Positions 5,014-12,445 of a stretch of 13,178 nucleotides of DNA are shown piece by piece. A program made the translations under genes and the position numbers. The first letter of the stretch is position 1, and each line of letters begins with the position of its first letter. The stretch is from CAZCWX01 sp964502465 (lineage in GTDB: Bacteria > Desulfobacterota > Binatia > Bin18), in NCBI GenBank assembly GCA_964502465.1, contig CAZCWX010000132.1, forward strand, positions 1 through 13,178, given 5' to 3'. Below the pieces are notes generated by a model. That model saw only the letters and a program-made list of their open reading frames with translations, was not told where the DNA came from and did not search any database.

Positions 5014-6309
5014 CTACAGGTTCCCAACCTCCAGTTCTAACAGCTTCGCATACTTCTGTATGGCCTTTTCCCGCTGGGTCAACAAATGCTCTGTGGGGAA
5101 TAATCCTGCCGTCGGCTTATAATCGCGGAGGACCTGGCGTGCCACGGTCACTTTATGGACCTCGGTCGGGCCATCGGCGAGGCCCATCACAAAGGACTCA
5201 ACGATCTGGGCTGAAAAAGGCATTTCGTTTGAGATCCCCAGAGAACCGTGGAGGCGGAGCGCTCTGAAGACGATGTCATGGTACACTTTGGGCATCAGCG
5301 CTTTAATCGCCGCGATATCCTTCCGCACTTTGCGGTAATCTTTGTACTTGTCAATCCGCCAGGCGGTTTGCAGGACCAACAGCCGAAACTGCTCCATCTC
5401 CATCCAGGAGTCGGCGATCTGCTCTTGCACCATCTGTTTGTTCGCCAGTACTTCTCCCTGGGTTTCACGTGACAAGACCCGCTCGCACATCATGTCGAAC
5501 GCTTTCTTAATCTCGCCAAGGGTACGCATGGCGTGGTGAATACGGCCACCGCCCAGTCGCGTCTGGGCAACCTCAAACGCCTGGCCGCGCTTTCCTAACA
5601 TATTCTCCCTGGGAACATGGACATCTTCGTAGCGAATATAGGCATGCGTACCTTCCTCACGCTCTGTTCCGATACCCACATTCCGCAAAATGTTGACGCC
5701 TGGGATGTCACTGGGCACGAGAAGCATCGACATGCGCTGGTAAGGAGGGGCGTCCGGGTCGGTGACCACCATCGCGATGAGGAACGACGCAAACCGCGCG
5801 TTGGACGAAAACCACTTTTCCCCATTAATGACCCAGAAGTCGCCTTGCAGGTCAGCTCGGCATTTAAACATTTTGGGATCAGCACCAGCATGGGGCTCGG
5901 TCATAGAGAAGCAGGAAACAATTTCATTATTCAGCAGCGGCTCCAGATATTTTTTCTTCTGTTCAGGAGTGCCGTAGTGAGCCAGGATTTCCGCATTGCC
6001 AGTATCGGGCGCCTGACAGCCAAAGACGATCGGGGCAAAGCGCGAACGCCCCAAAATCTCGTTCATCAGCGCCAGCTTCAGTTGGCCATAGCCTGGTCCT
6101 CCGAGATCTGGACCCAGGTGACAAGCCCAGAGTTTTCTTTTCTTTACTTCGGCTTGCAGGGGGCGTACAAGCTTTTGGTTCTGTGGATTATTGATATCAT
6201 ACTGGTTGCCCAAGACATGGTCCAGCGGTTCTACCTCCTCGCGGACAAAGGTGTCTATCCAGTCCAGTTCCTTTTGGAATTCTGGGTCGGTTGCAAAATC
6301 CCAAGCCAT
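5014..6309 (-). CDS. Acyl-CoA dehydrogenase, ACAD10/11-like FadE family
   Basis: 431 residues from the ATG at 6309, with AAGGAGG at 6318-6324. A longer frame from 6444 would add 45 residues overlapping the divergent gene's start and is not supported. FAD-dependent alpha,beta-dehydrogenation of an acyl-CoA is expected, passing electrons to ETF. Seen are the N-terminal helical domain, the FAD/substrate segment FSMTEPHAGADP (134-145), the beta domain with VINGEKWFSSN (160-170), and the C-terminal helical domain with RLGGGRIHHAMR (251-262) and LHGSLGISNEMPF. The catalytic-base region reads ADGPTEVHK, with Asp where medium-chain enzymes have Glu in YEGT; this is the pattern of ACAD10/11-type enzymes. 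Chain length cannot be told from sequence. It shares a 119-bp divergent upstream region with the methyltransferase gene. Confidence 0.93.
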   Translation of the reverse strand: MAWDFATDPEFQKELDWIDTFVREEVEPLDHVLGNQYDINNPQNQKLVRPLQAEVKKRKLWACHLGPDLGGPGYGQLKLALMNEILGRSRFAPIVFGCQAPDTGNAEILAHYGTPEQKKKYLEPLLNNEIVSCFSMTEPHAGADPKMFKCRADLQGDFWVINGEKWFSSNARFASFLIAMVVTDPDAPPYQRMSMLLVPSDIPGVNILRNVGIGTEREEGTHAYIRYEDVHVPRENMLGKRGQAFEVAQTRLGGGRIHHAMRTLGEIKKAFDMMCERVLSRETQGEVLANKQMVQEQIADSWMEMEQFRLLVLQTAWRIDKYKDYRKVRKDIAAIKALMPKVYHDIVFRALRLHGSLGISNEMPFSAQIVESFVMGLADGPTEVHKVTVARQVLRDYKPTAGLFPTEHLLTQREKAIQKYAKLLELEVGNL

Positions 6310-6341
6310 ACTACCGTCCTCCTTCTCAAGTGATGGTCTCA

Positions 6342-6371
6342 TCTTGCTGAACCGAGGCCATGTTGACAAGA
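6342..6371. promoter_or_regulatory. Candidate divergent promoter/operator with imperfect dyad
   Basis: The 119-bp gap between the acyl-CoA dehydrogenase and methyltransferase starts contains TCTTGCTGAAC (6342-6352) and GTTGACAAGA (6362-6371) as imperfect inverted arms. TTGACA (6363-6368) is a perfect -35 box for the rightward gene. The same bases give TTGTCA for the leftward gene. No good -10 box follows on either strand. Confidence 0.3.
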
Positions 6372-6428
6372 CTAGAGCATCAGGCCAAGTAGGAAATGGG
6401 ACACGTGACAACGCAGGAGGAACAAAAG

Positions 6429-7517
6429 ATGGCAACAGGGGCATACGACCAGAAGATCGATAGGAACAAAGTCAAAAAAACCGTGGAACATGTGTTTGGC
6501 TTTTTGGGAGGAGCGGTCGTTTCCGGCATGATTTATCTCGGGGACCGTCTCGGCCTCTATAAAGCTCTCGAAGGGGCCGGCCCCGTCACCAGCGAGGAAC
6601 TGGCGCGCAAGACCAGTCTGGATGAACGTTGGCTGCGAGAGTGGTTACAAGGACAGGCGACTGCTGGTCTTCTCGATTACAAAAAGGACGGGCGTTTTGA
6701 ATTATCCCCAGAAACGGCACTGGTCCTGGCGAATGAGAACAGCTCGGCATTTGCTGCCGGCGGATTCTGCGCCTTGCCCCAGCAGATGGCGGTGTTAGAA
6801 CGACTCCCCGAGTCGTTCAAAACTGGCCTCGGTTTGCCGTACGATGCCTTGGGACCGGAAGGCGCGCGTGGGGTGGAGCGCATGGCAGCCCCCTGGTTTC
6901 GCGCCCATCTGGTGCCGAAAGTCCTTCCGCAGCTCGACGGCGTTGTTGCCAAGCTCGAAGCTGGGGCAAAGGTCGCCGACGTGGGTTGCGGGGCTGGAGC
7001 GGCAATGATCGAGGTCGCCAAGGCTTACCCACATTCACAGTTTCACGGCTATGACATTTCCCAACATGCTTTGGAACGGGCTGAAGCAAACAAGAAGCAA
7101 GCTGGCGTGCGCAATGTGACGTTTCATAACGCTACAGTTGACCCGCTGCCTGGAGATGGCAGCTTCGATTTCATTACGACCTTCGACTGCCTGCATGACA
7201 TGGCGCATCCCAGCCCGGTTATTCAAGCTATCTATAAAGCCTTACAACGTGATGGGGTGTGGCTCATCGCTGATGTTAACAGCTTGCCAACGTTTGAGGA
7301 AAACCTGTCCAATAACCCTTTCGCCCACATGTGGTATGGCTTCTCGGTCCTGTGCTGCATGTCGTCCGCGTTGTCAGAACCAGGCGGCGCTGGCCTGGGC
7401 ACCTTGGGCTTTACTGAACCAGTGGCTCACAAAATGGTTACCGATGCCGGATTCACCCATTTCAGACGCCTCGATTTCAACAACCCCATCAATGCTTATT
7501 ACGAGGTGAGGCCGTAG
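6429..7517 (+). CDS. Class I SAM-dependent methyltransferase with N-terminal winged-helix domain (Rv2258c-like)
   Basis: 362 residues from the ATG at 6429, with AGGAGG at 6415-6420. An upstream in-frame ATG at 6396 has no ribosome binding site. Residues about 20-105 form a winged-helix dimerization domain (DRLGLYKALEGAGPVTSEEL, then ERWLREWLQGQATAGLL and FELSPETALVL), as in O-methyltransferase-like proteins. The C-terminal Rossmann domain has SAM motif I VADVGCGAG (182-190), the acidic ribose-binding residue Asp209 in FHGYD, and FDFITTFDCLHDMAHP, a motif IV/V region. Proteins of this layout are often named transcriptional regulators, but the fold is a methyltransferase with the wHTH as dimer cap. 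The methyl acceptor is unknown and no biosynthetic neighbours point to one. There is no signal peptide, so it is cytoplasmic. Confidence 0.88.
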   Translation: MATGAYDQKIDRNKVKKTVEHVFGFLGGAVVSGMIYLGDRLGLYKALEGAGPVTSEELARKTSLDERWLREWLQGQATAGLLDYKKDGRFELSPETALVLANENSSAFAAGGFCALPQQMAVLERLPESFKTGLGLPYDALGPEGARGVERMAAPWFRAHLVPKVLPQLDGVVAKLEAGAKVADVGCGAGAAMIEVAKAYPHSQFHGYDISQHALERAEANKKQAGVRNVTFHNATVDPLPGDGSFDFITTFDCLHDMAHPSPVIQAIYKALQRDGVWLIADVNSLPTFEENLSNNPFAHMWYGFSVLCCMSSALSEPGGAGLGTLGFTEPVAHKMVTDAGFTHFRRLDFNNPINAYYEVRP

Positions 7518-7538
7518 GGCGTGAGCAGAAAACCTTTG

Positions 7539-7579
7539 TGGTGGAGGGACAACCCGATAGCATCCGGGTTGTCACACCA
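7539..7579. repeat. Long hairpin between convergent genes
   Basis: GACAACCCG (7548-7556) pairs with CGGGTTGTC (7565-7573) around ATAGCATC. An outer TGGTG (7539-7543) pairs with CACCA (7575-7579). It follows the methyltransferase stop by 21 bases. There is no T-run after it on either strand, so it may be a factor-independent RNA end or a REP-like element. Confidence 0.45.
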
Positions 7580-7661
7580 GAGGAGGTTTTGGGAGAGCTT
7601 CTATATGGACAGCACGCCAAGATATAGAGGAATCATACCGCGGCGTTCGGTTTGCGGTCCT

Positions 7662-7681
7662 CTCTCCCCTGTATGGGAGAG
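7662..7681. repeat. CTCTCCC/GGGAGAG hairpin upstream of convergent stop
   Basis: Seven-base arms flank CTGTAT. A nearby GAGAGAGGGG (from 7687) can compete for the same CCTCTCTC arm. It lies in the otherwise geneless 7518-7716 gap, 35 bases from the end of the hydroxyacid oxidase gene. Confidence 0.4.
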
Positions 7682-7716
7682 CGACAGAGAGAGGGGGGTA
7701 CCCGCGCCTCTTACCC

Positions 7717-8751
7717 TTATTCCGCCTGCCTGATCACGTCCGGCGTTAACCCACGCAGGCTCGTCTGACCGCACAGCGCGAGATTGGTGGCGATTTCCTC
7801 TCGCAGGAGTTCCAACGTACGATTCACACCGGCGGCGCCATCCACTGCCAATCCCCACAGCATCGTTCTCCCCATCGCGACGACTTTCGCCCCTAATGCT
7901 ACCGCTTTGATGACGTCAGTCCCGCGCGAAAACCCACCATCGATCATGATTTCCGCGCGGCCCTCGACCGCTGCAACAATCTCCGGCAACACGTCAATAG
8001 TCGCTTGGCCGTGATCAAGCTGGCGGCCTCCATGGTTCGATACCCAGATGATTTGCACCCCTGCCTCGACCGCACGCCGCGCATCTTCCGCAGTCATGAT
8101 CCCTTTCAGTCCTAAAGGAATGGAAAGAATACTGCGGAGCCACGCCACATCGTCCCAGGTGAGTCGCGCCTGATAGTCCATATCGGGAGGAGAAGGATTC
8201 GGCGCATTCGCTCGGGCAATACGAGGATCGAATCGCTGTAGCAGGTCTCGCTCTCGTCTGCCGTAGACCTGCAGGTCCACGGTCAAACAGACGGCATGAT
8301 AGCCAGAGGATTCGACTCGTCCGAGCAGCTCTTGCACCCACGAGCGCGGCCCACCAAAGTACAACTGAAACAAAAGCGGCCCACCTGCGGCTCGTGCTAC
8401 TGCTTCGACTGGCCAACCCGTGACACCGCTGACGACAGCCAGCGTTTTACTCGGCCCAGCTCCCCGCACCATCTCACAATCACCCTGCGGATGAAAAATA
8501 ATCATCCCACCCATCGGGGCAATCGCCACAGGCATGGGGAGTTCCATTCCTAGCAATGTGGTATGAAGATTGACCTGGCGGACATCAACCAACACCCGTT
8601 GCCGGATGGCGAGCCGCTGGATGGCTTGACGATTGCGACGTAGCGTCGTTTCTGTTTCTGCGCCTCCAGCACCATAGCCCCAGGGACCTGGTGGGAGGAT
8701 TTTTTTGGCCGCGCGCCGGATCTCGGGTAAGGTCATGAAGCGCTCTGGCAT
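7717..8751 (-). CDS. FMN-dependent alpha-hydroxyacid oxidase/dehydrogenase family protein
   Basis: 344 residues, near the usual length. The predicted reaction is FMN-linked oxidation of an L-2-hydroxyacid (glycolate, lactate or mandelate type) to the 2-oxoacid. The flavin and substrate residues are present: Tyr26 in WGYGAGGAETE, the AIAPMGG loop (77-82), Tyr131 in QLYFGG, Arg165/166 in GRRERD, Lys216 in GLKGI, the catalytic base His240 with Arg243 in SNHGGRQLD, and DGGFSRGTDV (271-280) plus MGR (293-295) for FMN phosphate. No membrane-binding insert or cytochrome b2 domain is visible, so a soluble oxidase or lactate-type dehydrogenase is likely. AAGGA lies a few bases before the ATG. It follows the GH31 gene by 28 bases and is probably in the same transcript. 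Substrate specificity is not determinable. Confidence 0.93.
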   Translation of the reverse strand: MPERFMTLPEIRRAAKKILPPGPWGYGAGGAETETTLRRNRQAIQRLAIRQRVLVDVRQVNLHTTLLGMELPMPVAIAPMGGMIIFHPQGDCEMVRGAGPSKTLAVVSGVTGWPVEAVARAAGGPLLFQLYFGGPRSWVQELLGRVESSGYHAVCLTVDLQVYGRRERDLLQRFDPRIARANAPNPSPPDMDYQARLTWDDVAWLRSILSIPLGLKGIMTAEDARRAVEAGVQIIWVSNHGGRQLDHGQATIDVLPEIVAAVEGRAEIMIDGGFSRGTDVIKAVALGAKVVAMGRTMLWGLAVDGAAGVNRTLELLREEIATNLALCGQTSLRGLTPDVIRQAE

Positions 8752-8779
8752 GAGTCCTTCCTTTCTTTGCTTCCAGTGC

Positions 8780-11149
8780 TTACTGGACCTGAACAGTCAA
8801 GGGTTTTGTCGTCCGCGACAGTGTGACTGTCAAGATACGTGTGGCTGCGTCCCACCACCACCCGCGTGATGCCGTCTCAACAGCCTGGTGCACGCTCATC
8901 TGAGGAAGAGATCTCCCGTCACACTCTACAGTACGCACCCTCGGTTGTTGATGGATATTGAGGCAATACGTCCGTGCGGAAACAGGGTGCAGGAGCTTCC
9001 CTTCTGCGGCCCCGATTGAAAATGTCAGTCTGTCTTTTTCCTCAACCAGGTGAAAAGGTGTGAGCAAAAAATCGCCAGTTCGGTAGCGATTTGTTTCCCC
9101 GTCATCTTCATACAATGTGCAGGTACGATCAACGCCTCGGTAGATTTCCAGAGTGAGTGGATCAAACGGCCGCTCCCCTGAATGCTGCAGTTCCGGCCCA
9201 AGAGGGAGAATGGCACCCTGGCGAATGAACACAGGCAGTGTGTCCAATGGAGCCTTGACCTGCAAAGAGCACGGTCCTGTGTAGACCGCGTCAGTCCAAA
9301 AATCGACCCAGGTCCCGGCAGGGAGGTAGACTGCCCGTTCCGTCGCCCCTTCTTCGACCACCGGGGCAACTAACATGTCTCGACCAAAAAGATATTCATC
9401 GCTCAGGTTAAAAACCGCAGTATCCGTGGGAAACTCCAGCACAAGAGGACGCATGAGTGGGAGACCAGAGATACATGCCTCGTGAGCGGCAGTGTAGATA
9501 TAGGGAAGCAAGCGATAACGCAAGGTGAGATATTTGCGGCAGATCGCTTCGACTTCTGGCCCGAACTGCCAGGGCTCGCGCAGTTCAGTCTGATCCCCGT
9601 GTGGGCGGCAGAGGGGAGAAAACGCACCAAACTGGAACCAGCGAACATAAAGCTCAGGGGTACATTTCCCGGCAAACCCAAAGCCGCCGATGTCGGTCCC
9701 CCACAGCGGCATGCCAGCCATGCCGGTATTGAGTCCAACGGCGATTTGCTTGCGGAGGGAGGAGAAGGTCATATCCACATCACCAGACCACAACCCTACA
9801 CCATACCGTTGTGATCCAGGAAACGCTGATCGGCTGAGAATGAAGACCCGTTGCTGCGGTGCGTATTGCCGGTGTGCCTCGAAGAGCGCCTGATGCATAG
9901 AAAGGGCGGTGAGATTGTGTACGGCTGCCGCCGGGCCCGCATAATGCAACATATCTTGGGGATGCTTCGTCGGTTCGTTGAGATCCGTCCACCAGCCAGC
10001 GACCCCGAGTTCCAAGAGGGGTCGGTGTTGTGCTGCCCACCAGAAACGAGTTTCAGGGTGAGAAAAATCGAGCAATGCGCATTCTCCTGGCCAAAAATGG
10101 ACGGTGTATAACGAGCCGTCGTAGTGCCTGGCAAGATATCCTTTCGCTTGTGCCTCAGGAAAATTGCGACTCTTTACCGTGATATATGGCTCCTCAATCA
10201 CCATCAGGCGGAACCCTTGCTCTGTGAGTCGAGCGATCATCTCCGCTGGGTCAGGCCAGTCAAACGGCTGAAACGCCAGATCTCCCATTTCCTGGAACCA
10301 AAACACATCCAGGATCAATGCATCACAGGGGAGTCCTTTCGCGCGAAACGTGCGTGCAATCGTTTCCAATTCCTCACGATTGCGGTAACCGTAGCGGGAC
10401 TGTAACAGTCCAAATACCCAACGAGGCGGGAGCGGAGGAAAGCCCGTCAGTTCCACATAGGTGCGCAACAGACGCGGGAGGCCTGGTCCGTAGAACACAT
10501 AATATTGCAGTCCCCCACCCTGAGCCCGATACGAAAAGGTCGAAGGGTTGGTGTATCCGAGATCCCACACGGCCTTGTGGGGATTGTCGATGAGGAGACC
10601 ATACCCGCGCAGGCTCAAGAGTGTCGGGAAGATCGTTGTTGCTGGTGGAGAATGCTGATTCCAGACTTCTCGGATATGTCCCCGATGGTCGAGGTCCATT
10701 CGCTCATCGAGCTGACTCGCTTGTCCCATGCCGTAGAAATGGTCCTCGGGGACGAGGTGGTAACATAAGGTGTATTCCCAGTATGACCAAGACAACCCGC
10801 CCGTTTCGACCTCTTCGAGAAACGGCTGACCATCAGGGGAAAGGTAACGCAGATGAAACGGGGCGCGGGTCGCCTCGATCAGGACCTCGCCCATCCGCAC
10901 GAGCACCACCTCAGGAGTCTCGGTGAGCGTAACGGACGGCACCGGTGGCCAAGAGCGACGATACACAGCGTACGCCTCTTTTACCTGGGCAGCATGGAGG
11001 CGAAAGTGTGTCGGTACCCACGTATGGCGGATGACATTCGGGAGGATAGGGGTAAGAATCAGGTCTGAACTTTCGAAGGAAAAAATGACCTCCTGGTCAC
11101 ACTGGGTAACCTGGAGTAAGCGACCTAAGGTTCCTACAGTGATTGGCAT
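8780..11149 (-). CDS. Glycoside hydrolase family 31 (alpha-glucosidase/alpha-xylosidase type)
   Basis: 789 residues, typical for GH31. There is no signal peptide, so it should act in the cytoplasm on imported oligosaccharides or glycosides. Order: N-terminal beta-sandwich (1 to about 240), (beta/alpha)8 catalytic barrel (about 240-600), then C-terminal beta domains including the LPVFIRQGAILPL strand. The nucleophile is Asp389 in WWTDLNEP and the acid/base is Asp457 in WSGDVD; also present are LILDVFWFQ (278-286), RVFILSRSAFPGSQR and PLWGTDIGGF (481-490). GH31 retains alpha-linked glycoside configuration; glucosidase, xylosidase and sulfoquinovosidase activities cannot be separated here. An in-frame TAA lies two codons before the ATG, so this is the first possible start, but no Shine-Dalgarno sequence is seen. 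Its neighbours are an NTF2-like gene (59 bp upstream) and the hydroxyacid oxidase (28 bp downstream). Confidence 0.95.
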   Translation of the reverse strand: MPITVGTLGRLLQVTQCDQEVIFSFESSDLILTPILPNVIRHTWVPTHFRLHAAQVKEAYAVYRRSWPPVPSVTLTETPEVVLVRMGEVLIEATRAPFHLRYLSPDGQPFLEEVETGGLSWSYWEYTLCYHLVPEDHFYGMGQASQLDERMDLDHRGHIREVWNQHSPPATTIFPTLLSLRGYGLLIDNPHKAVWDLGYTNPSTFSYRAQGGGLQYYVFYGPGLPRLLRTYVELTGFPPLPPRWVFGLLQSRYGYRNREELETIARTFRAKGLPCDALILDVFWFQEMGDLAFQPFDWPDPAEMIARLTEQGFRLMVIEEPYITVKSRNFPEAQAKGYLARHYDGSLYTVHFWPGECALLDFSHPETRFWWAAQHRPLLELGVAGWWTDLNEPTKHPQDMLHYAGPAAAVHNLTALSMHQALFEAHRQYAPQQRVFILSRSAFPGSQRYGVGLWSGDVDMTFSSLRKQIAVGLNTGMAGMPLWGTDIGGFGFAGKCTPELYVRWFQFGAFSPLCRPHGDQTELREPWQFGPEVEAICRKYLTLRYRLLPYIYTAAHEACISGLPLMRPLVLEFPTDTAVFNLSDEYLFGRDMLVAPVVEEGATERAVYLPAGTWVDFWTDAVYTGPCSLQVKAPLDTLPVFIRQGAILPLGPELQHSGERPFDPLTLEIYRGVDRTCTLYEDDGETNRYRTGDFLLTPFHLVEEKDRLTFSIGAAEGKLLHPVSARTYCLNIHQQPRVRTVECDGRSLPQMSVHQAVETASRGWWWDAATRILTVTLSRTTKPLTVQVQ

Positions 11150-11166
11150 CCGTTAAGAACGAGCGG

Positions 11167-11199
11167 GCGTATGGGTTGATACAGTGACAAACCATACGC
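11167..11199. terminator. Inverted repeat between the NTF2-like and GH31 genes
   Basis: GCGTATGGGTT (11167-11177) and AAACCATACGC (11189-11199) pair with one mismatch around an 11-nt loop. The plus strand then reads TTCACCTTTTT, a terminator-like tail, but no plus-strand gene feeds it. On the minus strand, where the genes run, no T-run follows. There it might attenuate or process the transcript before the GH31 start. Confidence 0.35.
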
Positions 11200-11208
11200 T
11201 TCACCTTT

Positions 11209-11694
11209 TTAGCGACCCATTTTAAGCCGGTCTTCCTGCGCCCAGCCTTCGCGCAGCGGTACAGTAAAATAGGGAGTCAGGGCCATCTTTTTGAACTTCC
11301 ACTGCCCGTTTTGCCTGACGTACTCGTCATCATAACGAGCCGCCACCATATAGCTCTCTCCCTTCGAGATCGTCCTGGCTTCGAGATAACTGAACCCCGT
11401 GCCGGTGTCACCGTGCACCTGTACGGCATGGTTATGAACAAACTGTTTTACAAAAGACAGTAACTGTGGAATGCCCTGGAAAAACTTGGTCAGTTCCGCT
11501 CTCCCTTTTGACTTCCCCAGGTAGCCAAAATCTAACTCTCCATCTTCAGTAAACAGGTCGGGAATCTCAGCGTACTTTCCCTCATTGACGTACTCATGGT
11601 AACGGTAGCGCAACGCGTGGATCGCTTCTTGATCGTTCAATTGTTGTACTTTTGCTTCTAATGCCTGTATCCGAGCTTCGAGATCCTGTGCCAT
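11209..11694 (-). CDS. SnoaL/NTF2-like (nuclear transport factor 2 fold) protein
   Basis: 161 residues from the ATG at 11694, which has AGGAGGG with a 6-base spacer. A start 7 codons upstream would overlap that site and is rejected. An N-terminal heptad-like helix (DLEARIQALEAKVQQLNDQE, residues 4-23) may form a coiled coil. Then comes the NTF2 cone: RYRYHEYVNEGKYAEIPDLF, FTEDGELDFG (48-57), FFQG, HNHAVQVHGDTGTGFSYLEAR (87-107) and YDDEYVRQNGQWKFKKM (121-137). This family includes limonene-epoxide-hydrolase-like, polyketide-cyclase and ring-dioxygenase beta-subunit folds, and many members are uncharacterized. The inward-facing His88 and His90 and the acidic residues could form a pocket, but no reaction can be assigned. 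It lies in a same-strand run with the GH31 and lipoprotein genes. Confidence 0.85.
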   Translation of the reverse strand: MAQDLEARIQALEAKVQQLNDQEAIHALRYRYHEYVNEGKYAEIPDLFTEDGELDFGYLGKSKGRAELTKFFQGIPQLLSFVKQFVHNHAVQVHGDTGTGFSYLEARTISKGESYMVAARYDDEYVRQNGQWKFKKMALTPYFTVPLREGWAQEDRLKMGR

Positions 11695-11790
11695 GATTGA
11701 CCCTCCTGTGCTCACACCTGCGACTCGTTCCTCTCTCTACCATCATCACTGGTAAAAGAAAGGGCATGTTCCTCTGCCTCTGTCCTTTTT

Positions 11791-11826
11791 TCTGTCTCTA
11801 TCTCTATCTCTATCTCTGTCTCTATC
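11791..11826. repeat. Hexanucleotide microsatellite TCT(A/G)TC x6
   Basis: Six consecutive hexamers read TCTGTC, TCTATC, TCTATC, TCTATC, TCTGTC, TCTATC, flanked by further pyrimidine-rich sequence (about 11770-11835). On the coding (minus) strand this is GATAGA/GACAGA. The lipoprotein stop codon TAG (11822-11824) lies inside the last unit, and further in-frame TAGs repeat every hexamer through the tract. Confidence 0.85.
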
Positions 11827-12175
11827 TCTCCTCCTGTACTCTACGGTATTTCTTCGACCCCACCTGCGGCAGGGTGAGAATCAGTTCATCGCCTGGAAGC
11901 CAGACTTGCAAAACCACGGGTCCGGCGACTCCCCATAATCCACCGGGTGCAATTTGCACCCGCGTCGCGTCAAGAAAGTGATAGGAGCCTTGGTTTGCAA
12001 CTCCTTGCTCAATACTAATGACCAAGCCATCAGCAAAGAATTCTATCGTGTCTGCACCGCTGGTGAGTTTCCATTTCCCGATGATAGCTTGCTCTGGGGT
12101 CGAGGTGCAGGAAGCAAGCACGAGACACACTGCGACCAGCACTTTTCCCAGTGCGCACGGAAAGCTCATAGGCAT
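11822..12175 (-). CDS. Small lipoprotein with lipocalin-like domain
   Basis: 117 residues. The N-terminus has KVLVAVCLVLASC, a type II signal peptide with lipobox LASC (cysteine 23). Residue +2 is Thr and not Asp, so Lol sorting to the outer membrane is expected. The mature part begins IIGKWKLTSGADTIEFFADG (31-50), the GxW-plus-strand opening of small lipocalin-like domains, and continues as beta strands (VISIEQG, GSYHFLDATRVQI, ELILTLP). The start may be Met1 or Met3; neither has a clear ribosome site, and the gene begins 24 bases after the 56-residue membrane protein stops, so translation may be coupled. The C-terminal QEER and the stop codon come from the edge of a hexanucleotide repeat. 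Its ligand is unknown. Confidence 0.75.
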   Translation of the reverse strand: MPMSFPCALGKVLVAVCLVLASCTSTPEQAIIGKWKLTSGADTIEFFADGLVISIEQGVANQGSYHFLDATRVQIAPGGLWGVAGPVVLQVWLPGDELILTLPQVGSKKYRRVQEER

Positions 12176-12199
12176 GGCGGTTGGGGTTCTTTCTTTGAG

Positions 12200-12370
12200 C
12201 TACAGAACGCTTGCCATAAGCCAGATGGAGAGAAGAATCAGTGCGATGACCCCTGCTACCGTAGCTCGCACCACAGTCCGCGACTTTCCTGCAGAAACAT
12301 ACCGTTCCGTACTCAGACCCAACAGATAGGCCAACCGCTTCTCTTCACGATGCACGTCGTTGAGCAACAT
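12200..12370 (-). CDS. 56-residue single-pass membrane protein
   Basis: A short gene beginning MLLNDVHREEKRLAYLLGLS, with a charged N-terminal half (residues 1-33) and a single hydrophobic helix (about 34-55: VVRATVAGVIALILLSIWLM, then ASVL) ending at the stop. It is preceded by AGGAGGTGA (12374-12382), a near-perfect match to the 16S rRNA 3' end at ideal spacing, which is strong support that it is translated. Positive residues before the helix (KSR, R) favour an N-in orientation. It is the first gene of the minus-strand run and lies 24 bases before the lipoprotein. I recognize no family. A small regulator, or an anchor for an envelope partner, is a guess from topology only. Confidence 0.7.
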   Translation of the reverse strand: MLLNDVHREEKRLAYLLGLSTERYVSAGKSRTVVRATVAGVIALILLSIWLMASVL

Positions 12371-12373
12371 TAG

Positions 12374-12382
12374 TCACCTCCT
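12374..12382 (-). promoter_or_regulatory. Near-perfect Shine-Dalgarno sequence for the 56-residue gene
   Basis: AGGAGGTGA on the minus strand, three bases before the ATG at 12370, matches nine bases of the anti-Shine-Dalgarno tail. It is the strongest ribosome site in the window and decides that this short frame is a gene. Confidence 0.8.
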
Positions 12383-12429
12383 CCTTATTCCACCGCCACG
12401 CCCGTACCGTCACGTCATTACCAACCAAG

Positions 12430-12445
12430 CGTCTCATATCAGACG
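12430..12445. promoter_or_regulatory. Candidate operator dyad in the divergent 12371-12587 region
   Basis: CGTCTCATATCAGACG is a 16-bp near-perfect palindrome (only one symmetric pair mismatches, C/C). It lies between the minus-strand small membrane protein and the plus-strand decarboxylase-family gene. Size and symmetry fit a dimeric helix-turn-helix repressor site; no regulator gene is in the window. Confidence 0.35.

Noticed and set aside
4904..5267. Plus-strand frames of 72 and 107 codons crossing the DUF1329 downstream gap
   Set aside because: They read through the palindromic GCAGGC element and then antisense to the acyl-CoA dehydrogenase; there is no support for translation.
5617..6333. 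A 238-codon plus-strand frame opposite the acyl-CoA dehydrogenase
   Set aside because: It is fully antisense to an unmistakable acyl-CoA dehydrogenase and has no domain or ribosome site; treated as an antisense shadow despite its length.
6310..6444. 45-residue N-terminal extension of the acyl-CoA dehydrogenase
   Set aside because: The ATG at 6309 has AAGGAGG; the extension is Pro/Trp-rich, unrelated to the family and overlaps the divergent gene's start.
11791..11826. CRISPR array or tandem protein repeat
   Set aside because: The repeats are only 6 bp with no spacers; it is a simple-sequence microsatellite.
11697..11981. A 94-codon plus-strand frame rich in Leu/Tyr/Cys
   Set aside because: Its repetitive segment is just the TCTATC microsatellite translated, and the rest is antisense to the lipoprotein.
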